Assembly (NCBI RefSeq): GCF_000003605.2
Contig: NW_003130854.1
Location: forward strand, 1,509,806 to 1,533,351
Reading direction: 5' to 3'
Source: Saccoglossus kowalevskii
Taxonomy: Eukaryota; Hemichordata; Enteropneusta; Harrimaniidae
DNA length: 23,546 nucleotides
The notes beneath the pieces are model-generated. The model made no database searches. It saw only the letters and a list, made by a program, of their open reading frames with translations, and was not told where the DNA came from. Each line of letters begins with the position of its first letter. The first letter of the stretch is position 1. Positions 1 through 11,197 of this stretch are shown in pieces. A program made the translations under genes and the position numbers.

Positions 1-130
1 TATACAACGATGATTGTTTTCATTAAAATGTCCCGCCTTTTTTTCACATTTTTTTTTTCATTGAAAAATTCAGTTATGAAGTCGCGATAGTAATACAGGT
101 ACTTGCAAATTTACTAAAGGTTTCGTGTCT

Positions 131-245
131 AAAATAAAATAAAATAAAATAAAATAAAATAAAATATAAAATAAAATAAAATAAAATAAAATAAAATAAA
201 ATAAAATAAAATAAAATAAAATAAAATAAAATAAAATAAAATAAA
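131..245. repeat. (AAAAT)n microsatellite
   Basis: An almost pure pentanucleotide AAAAT array of about 23 units, with one 2-base insertion near 176. The minus strand reads open as a Phe/Tyr/Ile/Leu periodic peptide, which is only the translation of the repeat and not a gene. Confidence 0.97.
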
Positions 246-2087
246 CATGCTTGTAAACTGACTGAGTTCAAATGGAGCTTTCGAACGGAAGCACTATTGG
301 GATTCGGAGATTAAAGCTATTTCAATTCAGAAAATATGACATGTTCGAGTGCGAGTCGTATATAATACGTATAATTGGGTTTTAAAAAAATCGATCATAT
401 TTGAACAATCACATTAAGCAAGAACATGGAGAGTACAACGGGGAAGCAAATACTCTGCTACAATCAACGTGCATAATGTGTTACCTAATCGCCTCTCGGC
501 GCTTCGTGCCACCCATTCGGGAAGTGACACGGTATGTTACGCAGCTGGGGCAAGTAACCGACACGTGAACGTGAATGCGTCCTTAGCGGCAACTATGCAA
601 TACGAAGGATTTAGTATACATGTACATCTATGTAAGTGCAAGGCAGCGTGTCGCAATTTTGCGGTAGCGACTTTAGTATCTATGTCATAACTTATTAGGA
701 AATGCAAATTCTAAATAGGGAAATATTTGCAAGATTGTGGACTGGTTAGTTTTCTTTGAAAGAGAATGGGTCCATTGTGAATTGACAACAAGCCAGTACC
801 AGAATGCGTGAACTTTAGAGTCATCAATAAGGCTTTGTTGACCTGCAGTTGCAAACGACAACACATGGCCGACTGGCAGCCATTCTGGCTTCCCTCGAAT
901 GCATCCTTAATGCGTTACCAGGCATACCTGTGTTTGATTTAGTCCAAGTGATTATATTGTTCCTTAGCGACCAGTTCAAAATGGCGGACTGGTGATGGCC
1001 ATTTTTTTAAAAAAAGTTTAAACATTTAAGGTGGGTTATATATTGTTTACTTATGCTGAGTAATATCCGCTTCTGTTGATTATACCTGAGCCACGAGTGC
1101 AGCTATAGTTGTACGAATAAGATGGCCGCCCACTGTAAAAAGGTTAACGACCAATGACCGAACCCGCCATTGTTTTTTTTAATCTTCTTTCTTATCTGCA
1201 ATCACTATAATATTTTCCCGAATAATATTAATCATGACGAGACAGATGAATATTTGATTTGATTTAACCACGAAATCTTAAAACGTTTGTTGTCGCCTGG
1301 TGCCCGTATGCACGTAGTCGGTGACCGTGTGGGTCTTCAATGAACTGTGAATGATCCTACAGGTTGCTACTGTAATCGAATACCACGCGCACTAGTAACC
1401 CACACAATTGGACGCTAGTGATTATAAACTGTTTTTTATATAGCGGGGTGGGGGTATGGAATTGTATAGATTGCATCCGTTGATGAGTTTTCAAAATGCA
1501 AATATTCGTTGTGATGAATATTTTTTGCACCTTCCAATAGAAAAAAAGGAAACGATTCGACCACGTTTCTATCACTAGGTTTTTGTAAGTTGCACGTGTT
1601 ATCGTCGCAATTAAATTCTATTTACAACAATCCTCACAGAGAAGAGCCGGTGCGCATGCTCACTATATTTTTAACACGACGGTAAATGGTGGCACAACTA
1701 TAGTCAACTGCCGTCGCGTTAGAATATACGGTTGCTAAGTTAATGACACATTTTGGTGGACACAATAGGAAAGATACTTCAGTGAGAAAGTTGCGGTTGA
1801 CCAGTAGGACGAAGCGATGTGGAAAAAGAAATGTGTTTCTGCGTTCATATCCATTGGTGGTGTATCATGTGACTGAAAGGGAACCGTTAAACTCAGGCGA
1901 ACCATTGCAATCACATGACATACATTAACATCAGCGAAAACAATCACAAAGTGGTTAATTGTAACTCTTATTTTCATTCTATATTTTAAAACTCGATTTT
2001 GCCATGTAAAAATGTGAAAATGCTTAAAATTTCGTAATTAATATGCAAATTAAGTAATTTCAACCAGAAGCTAATCAGGTCTGGGCA
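246..2087. other. Non-coding stretch with YY1-like motifs
   Basis: No convincing exon, RNA gene or transposon was recognised. Short open frames here have no splice context or recognisable family. Between about 860 and 1175 there are several ATGGC/GCCAT words, including AAAATGGCGG near 979, AAGATGGCCGCC near 1120 and CCCGCCATTG near 1165. They resemble YY1 binding cores but are only weak evidence of regulation. Confidence 0.4.
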
Positions 2088-2327
2088 TTATCGCAGAGCA
2101 TGTATGTATAGTCTAAGTTTTGTTTTTGTTTTGCTTTTTATTAAAATTAGAAACTTCCTACGATTGGTTAAGTTCATATAATTGTTTGTATGAACCTGAT
2201 CAGCCCATTCTAGTAAGATCTTTCGCTGTAAGCTATAGTGTGAACATGACATTATAAAGTGTTTCTCATCCTCCACTTCATTCTTCAAACATACCTCACA
2301 TATTATTTGTTTTTTTTTTTGTGGTCT
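2088..2327 (-). mobile_element. LINE (non-LTR retrotransposon) ORF2 C-terminal remnant
   Basis: Read on the minus strand from an upstream stop near 2330, this frame gives a Cys-x2-Cys (ICEVC, codons near 2289-2300), then NEVEDEKHFIMSC, then a Tyr and a basic helix-like segment ending at a stop at 2088. The order C-x2-C, acidic EDE, HF, x-x-x-C, Y is the usual zinc-knuckle-like tail that follows the reverse transcriptase of CR1/L2/Jockey-type LINEs in invertebrates. The catalytic RT and endonuclease parts are absent. An A-rich run (poly-Lys codons) and a stop immediately precede the motif, so this is a truncated, dead copy. The LINE clade cannot be set from so short a fragment, and there is no target duplication to confirm its ends. 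Confidence 0.72.
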
Positions 2328-2914
2328 TTAGGGTATTAATTCTATTATTATCATTGGAAATTTCGTCTTTTCCTATGTAAATTTATTGACAAATCAAATT
2401 TTGAAATTTAAATTTTTTTTGGTCTATAATTTGTAGTAGGTTTATCTGCTACAATATGGACGTTACTGTACTATATCTTTTTGTATTGAGTTAGTTATTG
2501 ACAAGTGTAGACTCTTTTAAAAGTTCATTTGACGCATTCGTGGCCCCGATAATATTATTTAGCTAATTGTACTTTTTAATAAAATCATCGTGTGGGAATC
2601 TGCCTTGTTCTCCGTATATACCCATTTGGGTGTATTTTTTTGTACTCCGGGTATATTTCTTCAGAAACTAAGATGCACCTCTTCAACCGTGGATTGGCAT
2701 GAGCTTTCATCTCTCCTGGCATCACTACCATAGATTAATATCGGACGGACTATTTATAAAAAAAAAACATCCACGTTTTTAGATTCGGATCAGTAGCATA
2801 TCAGTATCCCAAAGAGATGACAAATTGTATGCCAACCGAGATCATGCAGATAAGGTTAATCTGATAATCACAGTGGCTTAGTATTTAATGGGCACATGTA
2901 TATGGAAGTTCAAG
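2328..2914. other. Non-coding stretch, nothing recognised
   Basis: AT-rich DNA between the LINE remnant and the first MITE. It might include untranslated or upstream LINE sequence, but no motif supports that. No splice-flanked open frame was seen. Confidence 0.4.
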
Positions 2915-3053
2915 TTAAAGCGCGGTGGTCGTCGCACAGCGCATGTTTTAATTTCATGTAAATAAACAATGTATTTCACACGCGTTGTATACTAGTACGT
3001 CGCCATGAGTCCCATATCGAACAGGACGCGGCGCGACGACTGCCGCCCTTTAA
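2915..3053. mobile_element. MITE family 1, copy A (TTAA-flanked)
   Basis: Both ends are flanked by TTAA (2915-2918 and 3050-3053). The left end starts AGCGCGGTGGTCGTCGCAC. The right end read in reverse starts AGGGCGGCAGTCGTCGCGC, so the terminal inverted repeats match at most positions over roughly 20-25 bp. The element is 131 bp without the duplications and has no coding capacity. The TTAA duplication is known for the piggyBac and Kolobok superfamilies, and ends beginning A-G-G/C-G look closer to Kolobok (inference). It shares end and subterminal sequence with the copies at 10871 and 22021. Confidence 0.85.
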
Positions 3054-3197
3054 GTACTACCATTCGCAAATCGCTAATATATTCAACGTTTGCAATACAA
3101 TTGATTAAAATGACAAATGTAATCCTCAACACAAGAGATAGGAAATGATCTTCTTCTTTGTTAATAGTTACTGAATAAATAAATCCGACTTTCACAA

Positions 3198-3224
3198 GAC
3201 GCCATCTTGATTCAACATGGCGCC
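3198..3224. repeat. Short inverted repeat with paired YY1-like cores
   Basis: The arms at 3198-3209 and 3213-3224 match at 10 of 12 positions around a 3-base centre. On opposite strands each arm reads close to AAGATGGCG or ACATGGCGCC. This could be a paired factor site or chance. No transcript start is evident nearby. Confidence 0.35.
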
Positions 3225-3513
3225 CGGAAACGACAAATTTACGGCGTTACAATAATGTATAACACTTTTTAAAAAATTTAATTTAATAAACCGACATTTT
3301 ATAATAATTTGTTACAATTTACTAGCTATATAAAAATAAAAATGTGTAATTTCAGTTTTATGATTTTTAACTACCCGTAGCACCCAGGGGTGTTAAAAGG
3401 AGAATAATCATACCACGAAAGTACAACCGAGACCAAATTATAGATTCAAATAAACACTTTGCCGCGTTCTTCCATAGGCACACATGTTACGCCTAGTGGA
3501 TGGTTCTAGAAGA

Positions 3514-3521
3514 TGACGTCA
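3514..3521. promoter_or_regulatory. CRE-like palindrome TGACGTCA
   Basis: A perfect 8-bp CREB/ATF consensus palindrome. A second identical word lies at 13861-13868. An 8-mer is expected less than once per window by chance, so two are only mildly notable, and neither has an identified promoter beside it. Confidence 0.25.
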
Positions 3522-6180
3522 ATACGCCTGTGACCGGGTCACAAATAAGCGAAGACAGCGGAGGAGAAGTCTAATCCATTCATTTGATCCTACTGGTATA
3601 TAATTTTCATCAAATGAAGGAGTCGCGCGATTACACTGGGTATTTGTTGCATGGTGAGAAGAGGTCAACTATTAGAGGTGAAATGTATTACAGCGGCATC
3701 GATTCTATTCGAAAGGGGTTCACTTTGCGGTATAAACCGAGGTTAACCGCCACCACGTCTAGAAATAATAACATAATGCTTGTGAGAAAAAAAAAAAAAA
3801 CACTGTTATAACTCTCACGCAAAACGTTTTTTATTTTTTTATTCCTGGTTATGTTATTTAAAGCTTCCGACCGTACAAACAGGGTTCCTGCGGTGAAAAT
3901 GATGAACGCTCGCCACGTCCATTCGCATGACCACTTCACAGGCTTTTAAAAAGCCCGACAATACAAGGCACAGAATGGGGTTTAGTGTTTTTGGAGCGAC
4001 AATGGCCACGCGGCGTGGGGCACTTTTCTATCTGAGCGGGTTCCCTACCAAGATAACAGTTTCCTGAATGACAGATATTTTGCATCTCTCAGTGTGCAAT
4101 TGAAAATTCACCTGTCAATTTTGTCATCCTTTCACAAACCATCAACTCAGTATCTATATGTGCATTTTCCTTCCAATACCTTACAGGAAACAGGTAGTTT
4201 TCTCTTTTTAGAATGGACTGCGCACAGTCTTTACAAAAGGTCACCATCGCCCTTAAAAAGAACGGTTCATTCTTGGCTCTCTTCCCCGGAGTTCGAAATA
4301 AAACCAAGATAATTGCAATTTTTGTAACTCCCAAGGAGCGAGGTTGCTTCTTTTTCTAAAAAAATGCATTAAATACTTAAAAAATAAAAGCTCAACCAAG
4401 CGCTGTCTTCCGGTCGCCATAGTAACGATTACTCCCATGGCGACGCAAAAGAAAAGGAAGATGAAACGTGTCAGGAGAAACAAAGAGATGAGGAAATCTG
4501 CTCTCTAGAAATACTTCGAATATTCTTTTATTCGAGGTTTAGCTGGACAATGAGCCGGGAAAGGCGCAGATCAGCATTTTATGTAGGCGAGACGACAGGT
4601 CGCCATACTGGAAGTTGGTCAATTTTCTTCTGATGACAGACCACTCAATTAACCGTCGATTTGTTGTCTTCTTGAGACACTGATGGAGTGGGGACTTTGA
4701 AAGCCAACCAACACACTGAAACGTGTACACCAACACGTGCGCACAATGCATTACAATTTCGTATTCCTTCGCGCAGTGAAAGGCAAGGACGTGATATTAG
4801 GCATTGGAAATGAAGCACAAATTAACTAGTTGGTTATAGTGTTAGATTTTGTAAAGTTGGTTAGATTTCAGGGTATTGACCCATACCCAGAATGTTCTTC
4901 CCTGTAGGTGCGCTGTGGAGTACAGTAACACGAGACGAACATAATGCAACATACTTCCCCTAATATATACCAGTGTGTTATATTCACAGCTCTTTTTTGT
5001 GGAAATCTAAGCCCAGACATAATAATCACGTCGTTCTTTAGAGAGTAGCTTCTGGAAATTAAAATTATTCCTATCTGATGTCGTTCACATGATCCGAAAG
5101 GTCCGACCAAACACCTCTATAAGGTTACCTAGTAGATTACCCCTGTCTCGTCGGATTTACGATTGAAATTACGTTAGCTACATCAACGTGGCTCGCCTGC
5201 AATGGATATGCGATATACATTTGAGCAGAACCTCTGTACGCAATGCACACACGTGTATCATGCCCCTTTGACAGCAAAAAAAGAAAGAAATGACAGAAAA
5301 AAAACTTAGGCAGCATATTATATTAACATTTAACGAAATGAGAACTCTCATTGTTTGCAGTGTGTCGGGGCAATAGATATTAGCGGAAAATATAATATTC
5401 CAAATCAGTATAATAAGGCTTTCAAGTAGACAACCTATTGTTAACCATATTATATTACACGAGACGCATGCATCCTGTTTCAAAGCGCGTATTTCGGAAG
5501 ACACGTAGAGAGCAAATACTCAGGATGTGTGGATGGTACAGCTCGGACACCGTAGACGCGATACCCATTTGAAAATTAACGCTACCTAAAGATGGAAGGA
5601 TTTATTGTTTGCAAACGCGGGGGATATAACTTTATTTAAACAAAAACTATTCTGGTGAAAAAAATCGTACGCAGTCTAGCTTCCATTCATTGGCTGCCAT
5701 GCCGATTGTGTGGAAAATATATACACTTTTTGGGCCAATGACCTTTCTATTTTAATGAAGATAAATTATATAAAAAATAACAATTTACAATGGGATACAT
5801 TTTAAGAAGTAGATATATTTTAGATGAAAAATGTCTACACTAAAATAGCACAATACTACAATGACTATTCTCAAAGATCACCTCAATAAGGATGATCACG
5901 AATACCCCCCTCTCCAATCTAGATTTTGAACACAATGTTAGCATCATTCCGATCGAAAATTAATTAAGAGATTGGTGCGACTTTACAAAATATTGTATGG
6001 ATCTGGAAAGAACGTTATTGTTTTATGGACTGCGGCATTGACAATTCCTATTGATTCCTCCTATCAGCAGTCATGTTGCCATGGGACTGCAATAATGAGT
6101 TGCCACCCAATCAATACAGAGAACCCAGATCACAATTGAGTTGAAATGATCATTGAGTTATTTCTTGTATAAATTATGCA

Positions 6181-6345
6181 TTAAAGCGAGGGAGGCGTCA
6201 CCTGCGCATGCGTCAGATGGCCATAGCGTGTCAATGTTTACAAACAAGCGTCTACCCATGAGCCTTTCCGTTTTTAGCGTGTGTTGTTATCGTCGCTTGA
6301 GACTCAATTCCCGAGCGTGCGCAGGTGACAACCCTCCCGCTTTAA
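6181..6345. mobile_element. MITE family 2 (TTAA-flanked, 157 bp)
   Basis: TTAA at 6181-6184 and 6342-6345 bounds a 157-bp element with inverted ends. The left end begins AGCGAGGGAGGCGTCACCTG and the right end in reverse begins AGCGGGAGGGTTGTCACCTG, followed by GCGCATGC on the left and GCGCACGC on the right. Allowing a one-base gap, about 30 bp of terminal inverted repeat is recognisable. The interior has no coding capacity. The ends are unlike family 1 beyond the first few bases, so this is a separate non-autonomous family with the same target preference. The left arm includes TGCGCATGCG, close to the NRF-1 consensus. Confidence 0.85.
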
Positions 6346-7484
6346 TGTACGCAGGTGTCAGATGATGCATGTTTATATTTATAAACACACTTTTAAACAA
6401 TTAAACAAACCCAACTGTTTTCATTTGAAACCAGTCTCGTTCAAAACCTAGCAAAACGGTTGGACTGGCAGTGAAAAGTGGAACAATCTCATCTTTTTAA
6501 CGATCAGATAAACAGGGTAATGAGAAAAATTAAAATTTTTGAAAAGCACTATAATTTCTTTACATTCTGTTGAGTCCGAAAATTCCTGCCATACAAGCCA
6601 CCACTAGGCAATCCGTAATTAGATATATTTCCGTATCTGATACATAATAAGAAACGAAATGCATGACGGGATTGGCCAGCAAAAAAAAGACACACAACTG
6701 CTGGAGACTGGATGTTGACGTAGAGTCGTTGCCATGGTGATGATTATTGGTCTTTCGAAGAATTTTAATTCTTAGTCATTGAACTATGGAGGAAGTAAAA
6801 ATAGTTTCGAGTCAACCTGGTCTGACCACGTGTGATGGATAAAAGAGCTTCATCAATTGATATTACGTGAAGGTTATAGATTATATAATTTAGTCTTTGT
6901 TTTGTGGGCGGCTTAATTCATTCCACCACAAAGGTTGGGCAGTGGGTGGGGGTAAACACTTACTAGCCAAAAGAGAAGAATTCGTTAAAACAAAACAGGA
7001 AGGTTTTAATCAGTACAGATGCACAAGGTGAAATAAATAAGGGGTGGACGTAAACTCGCAATACTCAGTTGTACTATCACCGACACTACCGACGTTCAAA
7101 TGCCCTCGTGTCGCTTAATATAGTATTACAATGTTGCAATTAGTTACCCAATCACAAGTGTCCCTCTTTGGGGAGGGCTTATACATGGAGTTCCTAGGTT
7201 TATACATAGACCCTCTATTTAGAGGGTCTATGGTTTATAGAACCTATGCAGAGAATATTAGAGCTGTGAGTCTGCTATCTGATTGGTGGAAACGCACCAG
7301 CAATGTTAGAAATGACATTTGCACTCAGTCCTAGGAACTATTTTGACTCGGATGTCAATCACGATGATCGTATTTGGACATCCTACTTTTCCATTAAAAT
7401 CAATATTAAATTCATCGTTATCATATCATTATTAAAATGCATGACGTTTGTTGTTTCGCCGTGTGTACATAATTCTCACTCCAT
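6346..7484. other. Non-coding stretch with one strong hairpin
   Basis: No supported exon. The only clear structure is the perfect-stem hairpin at 7205-7232, listed separately. The small open frames at 7131-7334 and 7303-7521 overlap each other and look random. Confidence 0.4.
7205..7232. repeat. 12-bp perfect hairpin (CATAGACCCTCT arms)
   Basis: The arms at 7205-7216 and 7221-7232 are perfectly complementary with a 4-base loop (ATTT). Imperfect complementarity extends outwards (TAGGTTTATA on the left, TATAGAACCTA on the right), giving a cruciform-like unit of about 50 bp. It may be a tiny foldback element or a transcript hairpin. The arm core CATAGACC is shared with the hairpin at 15308-15340. 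Confidence 0.7.
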
Positions 7485-7693
7485 TTATGTTTCTGTCGCT
7501 CTCGCGCAGTCCAATCTTTGAGTCGCGGACGCTTTCTTCATTATGTCGTCACTAACAATAGTGTATGAGCTCGAAGTTGGCAACTCTGAACTGGGAAGTT
7601 GTATAAACTTTCCCTGCACGCGTACTTGAGTGTTCCTGGGTGGGGTAGGCATGGTGTAACTATTCTCGCCGCCAAGTCGAATGGGGGCAGTGT
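7485..7693 (-). CDS. Weak candidate 3' exon, unknown product
   Basis: On the minus strand an open frame ends at a stop at 7485-7487 and is preceded by a long pyrimidine run and CAG (7694-7696), which would serve as a splice acceptor. The exon would start at 7693 in the frame giving DTAPIRLGGENSYTMPTPP, then a mixed polar stretch of about 45 residues. The composition (Pro, Ser, Thr, Gly spread through it) looks more protein-like than neighbouring random frames, and G+C is locally raised. An ATG also opens this frame at 7722-7724. No family was recognised, and no upstream exon was identified. It could equally be chance. Confidence 0.2.
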
Positions 7694-7724
7694 CTGAGCT
7701 TGAAGACGAAAAAAAAGGGGACAT

Positions 7725-9967
7725 AACGCAATAACTAGTAATGTAATTTTAATGAAATATAGTATTGTGTTGTATATGTATTGAGTGCACATAGCAGCGT
7801 AGACATCATGTTTCCACTTGACTCCTGGTAAGTGTCGAGCCACTAAAATGCATCGCTCGAGGACCCCTATGCTATAGTTCAAATGCATTCATCGCATAAT
7901 AGAAAAACCGCGAGGTAAGCGAATGACTTTTTTTTCTTCAAATGAGCAATCCTCGCAAAAGTCGGGACCGTAACAGACGACAGCAGGATTTCAAGTGAAA
8001 ATCATTTGTATCCATCACCAGGTTGGCGGGAGGTTCATTGCCCCACGTGAACACATACATTGCGATTCGGTAAAACTGAAACGCAAAAGAAAACGAATTC
8101 AAGCTGCGAGCTTTTCTATGAAAAGGAAATTGAAACAAGTTGCAGGGAGCTACTTTGTCGTTATCTAAATCGGTTCACGAACTGTCCCGGGGCAGTGTTC
8201 ATTTCCTCCAGAGCGGGTCCGTCGTGCTATCACTTAGCGAATCCGTCGACCGTGAACTAATTCGATGATGATGGGTTTTGGCGCGTAAATGATAAGCAGA
8301 CGATCGAAAGAGAAGTGGTATCCCCGTAGTGAAAATTATACTACTATTATCGCCTTATCCTTTTTTATTCTCCGCGAAGGACGGAACTCAAGTAAAATAA
8401 TCCATTTATTGTACGATAACCCTTGACCCAGTCACGTGTTGTCAGAGACTCGTTATCGGCGGTAAACATGCGCAGACAAAAAAAATCCATGAGTCAAGTC
8501 TTATACGCACATATTGTATCATGATTTGGAAACAAATTATCAGAAATTATCTCCAAAACAAAACAAATTTCATATTTAGCATCTGTCATATATTTATTTT
8601 CATGCCGTCGCGACAAACAGTTTTGTTTTTCATCGTCGCGAAATTCTGGTTGCTAAATATGTAATGATACATTGTTATTAAAACCGACGTACCGTTCTAG
8701 TTATTGAGTTGCTACCTTGGAGTGCATCCATATTTCCATCTACCCAATGGAACAATATTTAATAAATTGGCAATCTTCTATTGTTTCTTTTTATTTTACC
8801 TCGCGGACATGGTCGTACCAAATATGACAGCTATTCTTAGTGACACCGTGATTTATGCTCAAGAATTACGAACGATCGCCAAATGCTTCGGTGTTTTTAT
8901 TTCATAATTCACGTAGTGCTTTTGGCAGTGTGTTCCAGGCCAGTTAATCACAATCGCCGTAAAATGTAAAACGTACCAATCCCCCTCTCGTTACGTCCAT
9001 TCACCGCCGTTTTATTTCAATGATAAGAAAAACAACAACGCGCTTAAGCTTGTAATCGACCTCCCCCTCAATAAAACCAACGAGTTTTGATGACTAGTGT
9101 AGTATGCGAATTGCGACGAAATAGCTTTTTTTCGTATGTGACGGTCTCGGGGATGGTGATATTTTCAGTTAACTCCCCCATCCTTAAATGTGAAACGTCG
9201 AAATGACCGTAATATCGCTAGACCATGGCCAGAAAAACTTGCTTAACATTCTACATACGCGGTAGCTTTATATATATAGATATGTATGTGTATACAAAAA
9301 AGCTCGGGGACGAGCCTCGAGGGTAGAAACGGATGTCAGTGTATGAAAGTTGCAGGGTATACGGAAATCAGAACAAGGGGACCGTTACTAATTTGTATAG
9401 GCGTGTAATCAGCAAAAAATACGAGATGCACTGCTTCAGTAGTTAAGACGATTATTTTTCCCCGCCAAGTTTTTTTTATTTTCGCGTTTTGAATTATCAT
9501 CAATACACTGCTGAGTACTGTGAGGATAAGAGGATTATAATGGAAACTGAGCAATGTATACGATGTGAAATAAAACCGAATATCTTCTATGACGACAATG
9601 CTCGATGTTAGATTGTTCTTGGCAACCGAGTACAACGCATGATATGATATGATATCACTGGGTGCATTCTATATCGAGCAGTAACGTTGCTCTTCCGCCA
9701 ATCACAGCCCAATAAATCATAGCATTTTGTCCCCAGGAAATTCATCAAAATTACATTTCCGCGAACGATTGTCGTGTTGCTTTACATCTTAATTAGGTTA
9801 TCGACTGGTTTCAAATTTGTCGAAGAGGAATGACCCCCCCCCGCCGAAAATCATCTAAAATAATATACTGTACTGATAACGTGGCTATCTTTGAATCGCT
9901 TTTTCCGGGGTGTCGTCGAACGTAGACCAGTGAATGAAGACTGCACCTGTTCATTAATAGCAATATA
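7725..9967. other. Non-coding stretch, mostly featureless
   Basis: No gene could be supported. It holds the nested inverted repeat at 8571-8661 and a C-rich run near 9835. The 99-residue minus frame at 9336-9635 is hydrophobic and unrecognised, with no splice context. Confidence 0.4.
8571..8661. repeat. Nested inverted repeat (~91 bp)
   Basis: The outer arms CATATTTAGCA (8571-8581) and TGCTAAATATG (8651-8661) are perfectly complementary. Inside them TCGCGAC (8608-8614) pairs with GTCGCGA (8635-8641), and inside that AAACA pairs with TGTTT around GTTT. The internal loops are asymmetric (26 bases on the left, 9 on the right), so this is not a regular microRNA-type stem. It may be a small foldback transposon relic. 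Confidence 0.5.
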
Positions 9968-10063
<96 letters not shown>

Positions 10064-10104
10064 AAATAAATAAATAAATAAATAAATAAGTAAATAAATA
10101 AATA
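9968..10104. repeat. (TAAA)n microsatellite
   Basis: A tetranucleotide array of about 34 units with one slippage near 10060 and one A-to-G change near 10090. The long Leu/Phe/Ile/Tyr periodic open frames on the minus strand across it are artefacts of the repeat. Confidence 0.97.
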
Positions 10105-10870
10105 CACTATCGTAAAATTGACACACACGTGCAACTGGATATTCACTTGGTTAAAAATTATAGTACAAAACACAAAAGCTATAATAATTTGTATGCACGT
10201 GTGCGGCAATTCAAGTTTGAAAGGCTATGTATGGTGATGCCTTATTTACCATGTAATTATGGTGTTTAGATGAAAATGGCAATCATGAATTTTTAAGGAT
10301 AAGTGTTATGGTACGTTAGTTATATTTATATTATACGAGGGAAGGTTTGAACGTAAATCGACAAACCCCCACATGAATATTGTTATGACAAGAGTCGAAC
10401 AAACCACCAGGCGTCAACTCGACTCAATCAGGTAAGTCTCCCCGTACATAGTCAGCAAATATGACTTAACTATGCTCTGGCACGAAAAATATATATATTG
10501 CCGCGCCTAAGTCATCTCACGGCTATTTTAACAAAAAAAACTTCAACCCTGCGCGGTGGATTTGACCTGCGTTTATTCCGAGTAATATAAGAAATAATAA
10601 CGTATTTAATCGAATATATGACCTATAGCGTCCTCTGACGAGCTGACTTTACTGCAGCTGTTTATTGAGATAAAAACGCCATTAGTTTTCTATTTCCATC
10701 GACGCCGTCTGTCTTCCCACACCTGCAAAGGTTCCGTCATCTGCGTGATCCTTGATCTCCACACTCTGACCAGCATACATTCATTTCAGTTAGCGTCGGT
10801 GATCGATATCACCTGTTCCCTCATAAGTCCTTTTCCATATTAACAAACTGTCGCAGTTTCTGAAGTTAGC
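10105..10870. other. Non-coding stretch with one perfect splice-donor word
   Basis: The only notable element is CAG|GTAAGT at 10429-10437 on the plus strand, preceded by a frame open from 10289. It is described as a candidate exon under findings. No family match or acceptor partner was recognised. Confidence 0.35.
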
Positions 10871-11197
10871 AAAGCGCCACGGTCGTCGCACCTTGTCGTG
10901 TCCGTTGTGCGTCCCATGTGACGAATACAAAGCGAGTAATATCAATTGTTTATTACAATAAATTCGAACGGCCGCCGCGCGTCGACTGTGGCTATTTCAC
11001 TGTCATCCCGTGGCGCGTGTTCGAATTACGTATAAACAAACAACGTGTTTTATACCATTGACGCTGCAGGTCGGCGTTCTTTAAGTCTGTGCTGAGATAA
11101 CACTTCCTGTGACGACACAACGGTTTTATACGTGTTGTATACGTCGCTAAGGGACCCATATCGCGAACGCGACGCGGTGCGACTAGCGTAGCGCTTT
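10871..11197. mobile_element. MITE family 1, copy B (diverged)
   Basis: The left end at 10871 begins AAAGCGCCACGGTCGTCGCA. The right end near 11197 in reverse begins AAAGCGCTACGCTAGTCGCA. Subterminal similarity between the arms continues with GTCCCATGTGACGAATAC on the left against GTCCCTTAGCGACGTATAC on the right, in reverse. The right arm (GGGACCCATATCGCGAACGC) also matches the right arm of copy A (GTCCCATATCGAACAGGACG), which supports common descent. The TTAA duplications have decayed. It is about 327 bp long and non-coding. Confidence 0.6.

Larger units (their letters stand above)
3054..6180. other. Non-coding stretch with a few regulatory-like words
   Basis: No supported gene. An imperfect inverted repeat at 3198-3224 places two YY1-like words (GCCATCTT and CATGGCGCC) back to back. 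A full CRE word TGACGTCA occurs at 3514-3521. The open frames at 3584-3811, 4094-4312 and 5178-5504 lack recognisable domains, splice signals or protein-like composition. Confidence 0.4.

Noticed and set aside
74..271. Minus-strand 65-codon frame rich in Phe/Tyr/Ile
   Set aside because: It is the translation of the (AAAAT)n microsatellite.
5178..5504. Minus-strand 108-codon hydrophobic frame that could suggest membrane segments
   Set aside because: Its Ile/Phe/Cys richness follows from AT-rich DNA. There is no splice signal or recognisable family.
9811..10209. Minus-strand frames of 132 and 91 codons rich in Leu/Phe/Ile/Tyr
   Set aside because: They are open only because of the (TAAA)n array. 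There is no flanking splice signal or recognisable domain.
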